Assembly (NCBI RefSeq): GCF_003628125.1
Contig: NZ_RBZU01000007.1
Coordinates: forward strand, 236,632-300,631
Reading direction: 5' to 3'
DNA length: 64,000 nucleotides
Origin: Pararobbsia silviterrae
GTDB lineage: Bacteria; Pseudomonadota; Gammaproteobacteria; Burkholderiales; Burkholderiaceae
The notes under the pieces are model-generated. The model did no database searches. It saw only the letters and a list, made by a program, of their open reading frames with translations, and was not told the DNA's origin. This document shows positions 63,912 through 64,000 of this stretch, in pieces. The position numbers and the translations under genes are program-made. Every line of letters begins with the position of its first letter. Position 1 is the first letter of the stretch.

Positions 63912-64000
63912 GCGCAACGATTCAACCGACTTTCCCCCCATCGCGTTCCATCAGACGGACGCATTTGCACGATGGCTCGACGCGCTCAGGGATCCGATCG
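63910..64000 (+). CDS. RelE/HigB-like toxin, N-terminal fragment (runs off the window)
   Basis: The first 30 codons read MRNDSTDFPPIAFHQTDAFA then RWLDALRDPI, which resembles the start of putative addiction-module killer proteins of the RelE/ParE superfamily (F-x-x-WLD-x-LRD). An antitoxin gene would be expected just right of the window. The call rests on a short stretch. Confidence 0.55.
   Translation, partial: MRNDSTDFPPIAFHQTDAFARWLDALRDPI

Noticed and set aside
1-64000. Prophage or integrative element
   Set aside because: No integrase, phage structural gene, tRNA gene or attachment-site repeat was seen; only one transposase remnant.

Overview
The window is high-GC bacterial chromosome, most likely from a betaproteobacterium of the Burkholderiaceae (Burkholderia sensu lato). 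This rests on gene content: the acnD/prpF version of the 2-methylcitrate cycle with PrpR, a fused persulfide dioxygenase-rhodanese, an intracellular PHB depolymerase, and a two-partner secretion exoprotein with an extended signal peptide. I saw no rRNA, tRNA or CRISPR array. The only mobile-element trace is one IS5-type transposase remnant. The species cannot be named from this sequence alone.

Layout. 1-576 is the start of a TpsA exoprotein running off the left edge. 1384-6575 holds a GalP/AraE-like sugar symporter, an NlpC/P60 lipoprotein and a VC0807-type membrane protein. 5433-13431 (minus) is a seven-gene sugar operon: xylA, a CUT1 binding protein, two permeases, a Gfo/Idh/MocA dehydrogenase, a ThuA-domain protein and an ATPase. 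A divergent LacI-type regulator sits at 13694-14740 and two phased TAACGTTA palindromes lie between them. 14796-20071 carries a DHA2 efflux pump, a ClsC-like phospholipase D lipoprotein, a YqjM-type ene-reductase and a small secreted protein. 20078-23089 is a 1003-residue membrane HD-GYP receptor with an unusual insertion. 23431-27284 holds the sulfide-oxidation fusion and a DeoR regulator, divergent from a NudK-like hydrolase and an Ntn amidase.

27403-38082 holds an intradiol dioxygenase, a zinc-ribbon protein of unknown role and the propionate locus: prpR divergent from prpB-prpC-acnD-prpF, with a sigma-54 promoter. 38137-43166 has a DUF1254 lipoprotein, a ClC channel with CBS domains and a second HD-GYP protein. 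43173-43435 is the IS remnant. 43522-49208 is an AraC regulator, a free-standing adenylate-forming enzyme and an autotransporter ending in a clear terminator. 49323-51441 (minus) is an ECF sigma factor, a small metal-resistor-like membrane protein and a NiCoT nickel/cobalt permease.

51732-64000 contains a GST, phaZ behind a second sigma-54 promoter, a cupin, and a peptide-modification-like cluster: a zincin divergent from transglutaminase-DUF2126, circularly permuted ATP-grasp/alpha-E and transglutaminase. It ends with a Dabb protein and the first 30 codons of a RelE/HigB-like toxin.

The parts of most interest are the xylA/ThuA/Gfo-Idh operon with hairpins in every intercistronic gap, the DUF2126/ATP-grasp/transglutaminase/zincin cluster without a proteasome-like gene beside it, the ECF/metal-resistor/NiCoT module, the sigma-54 control of both propionate and PHB catabolism, and the HD-GYP receptor with a split domain.
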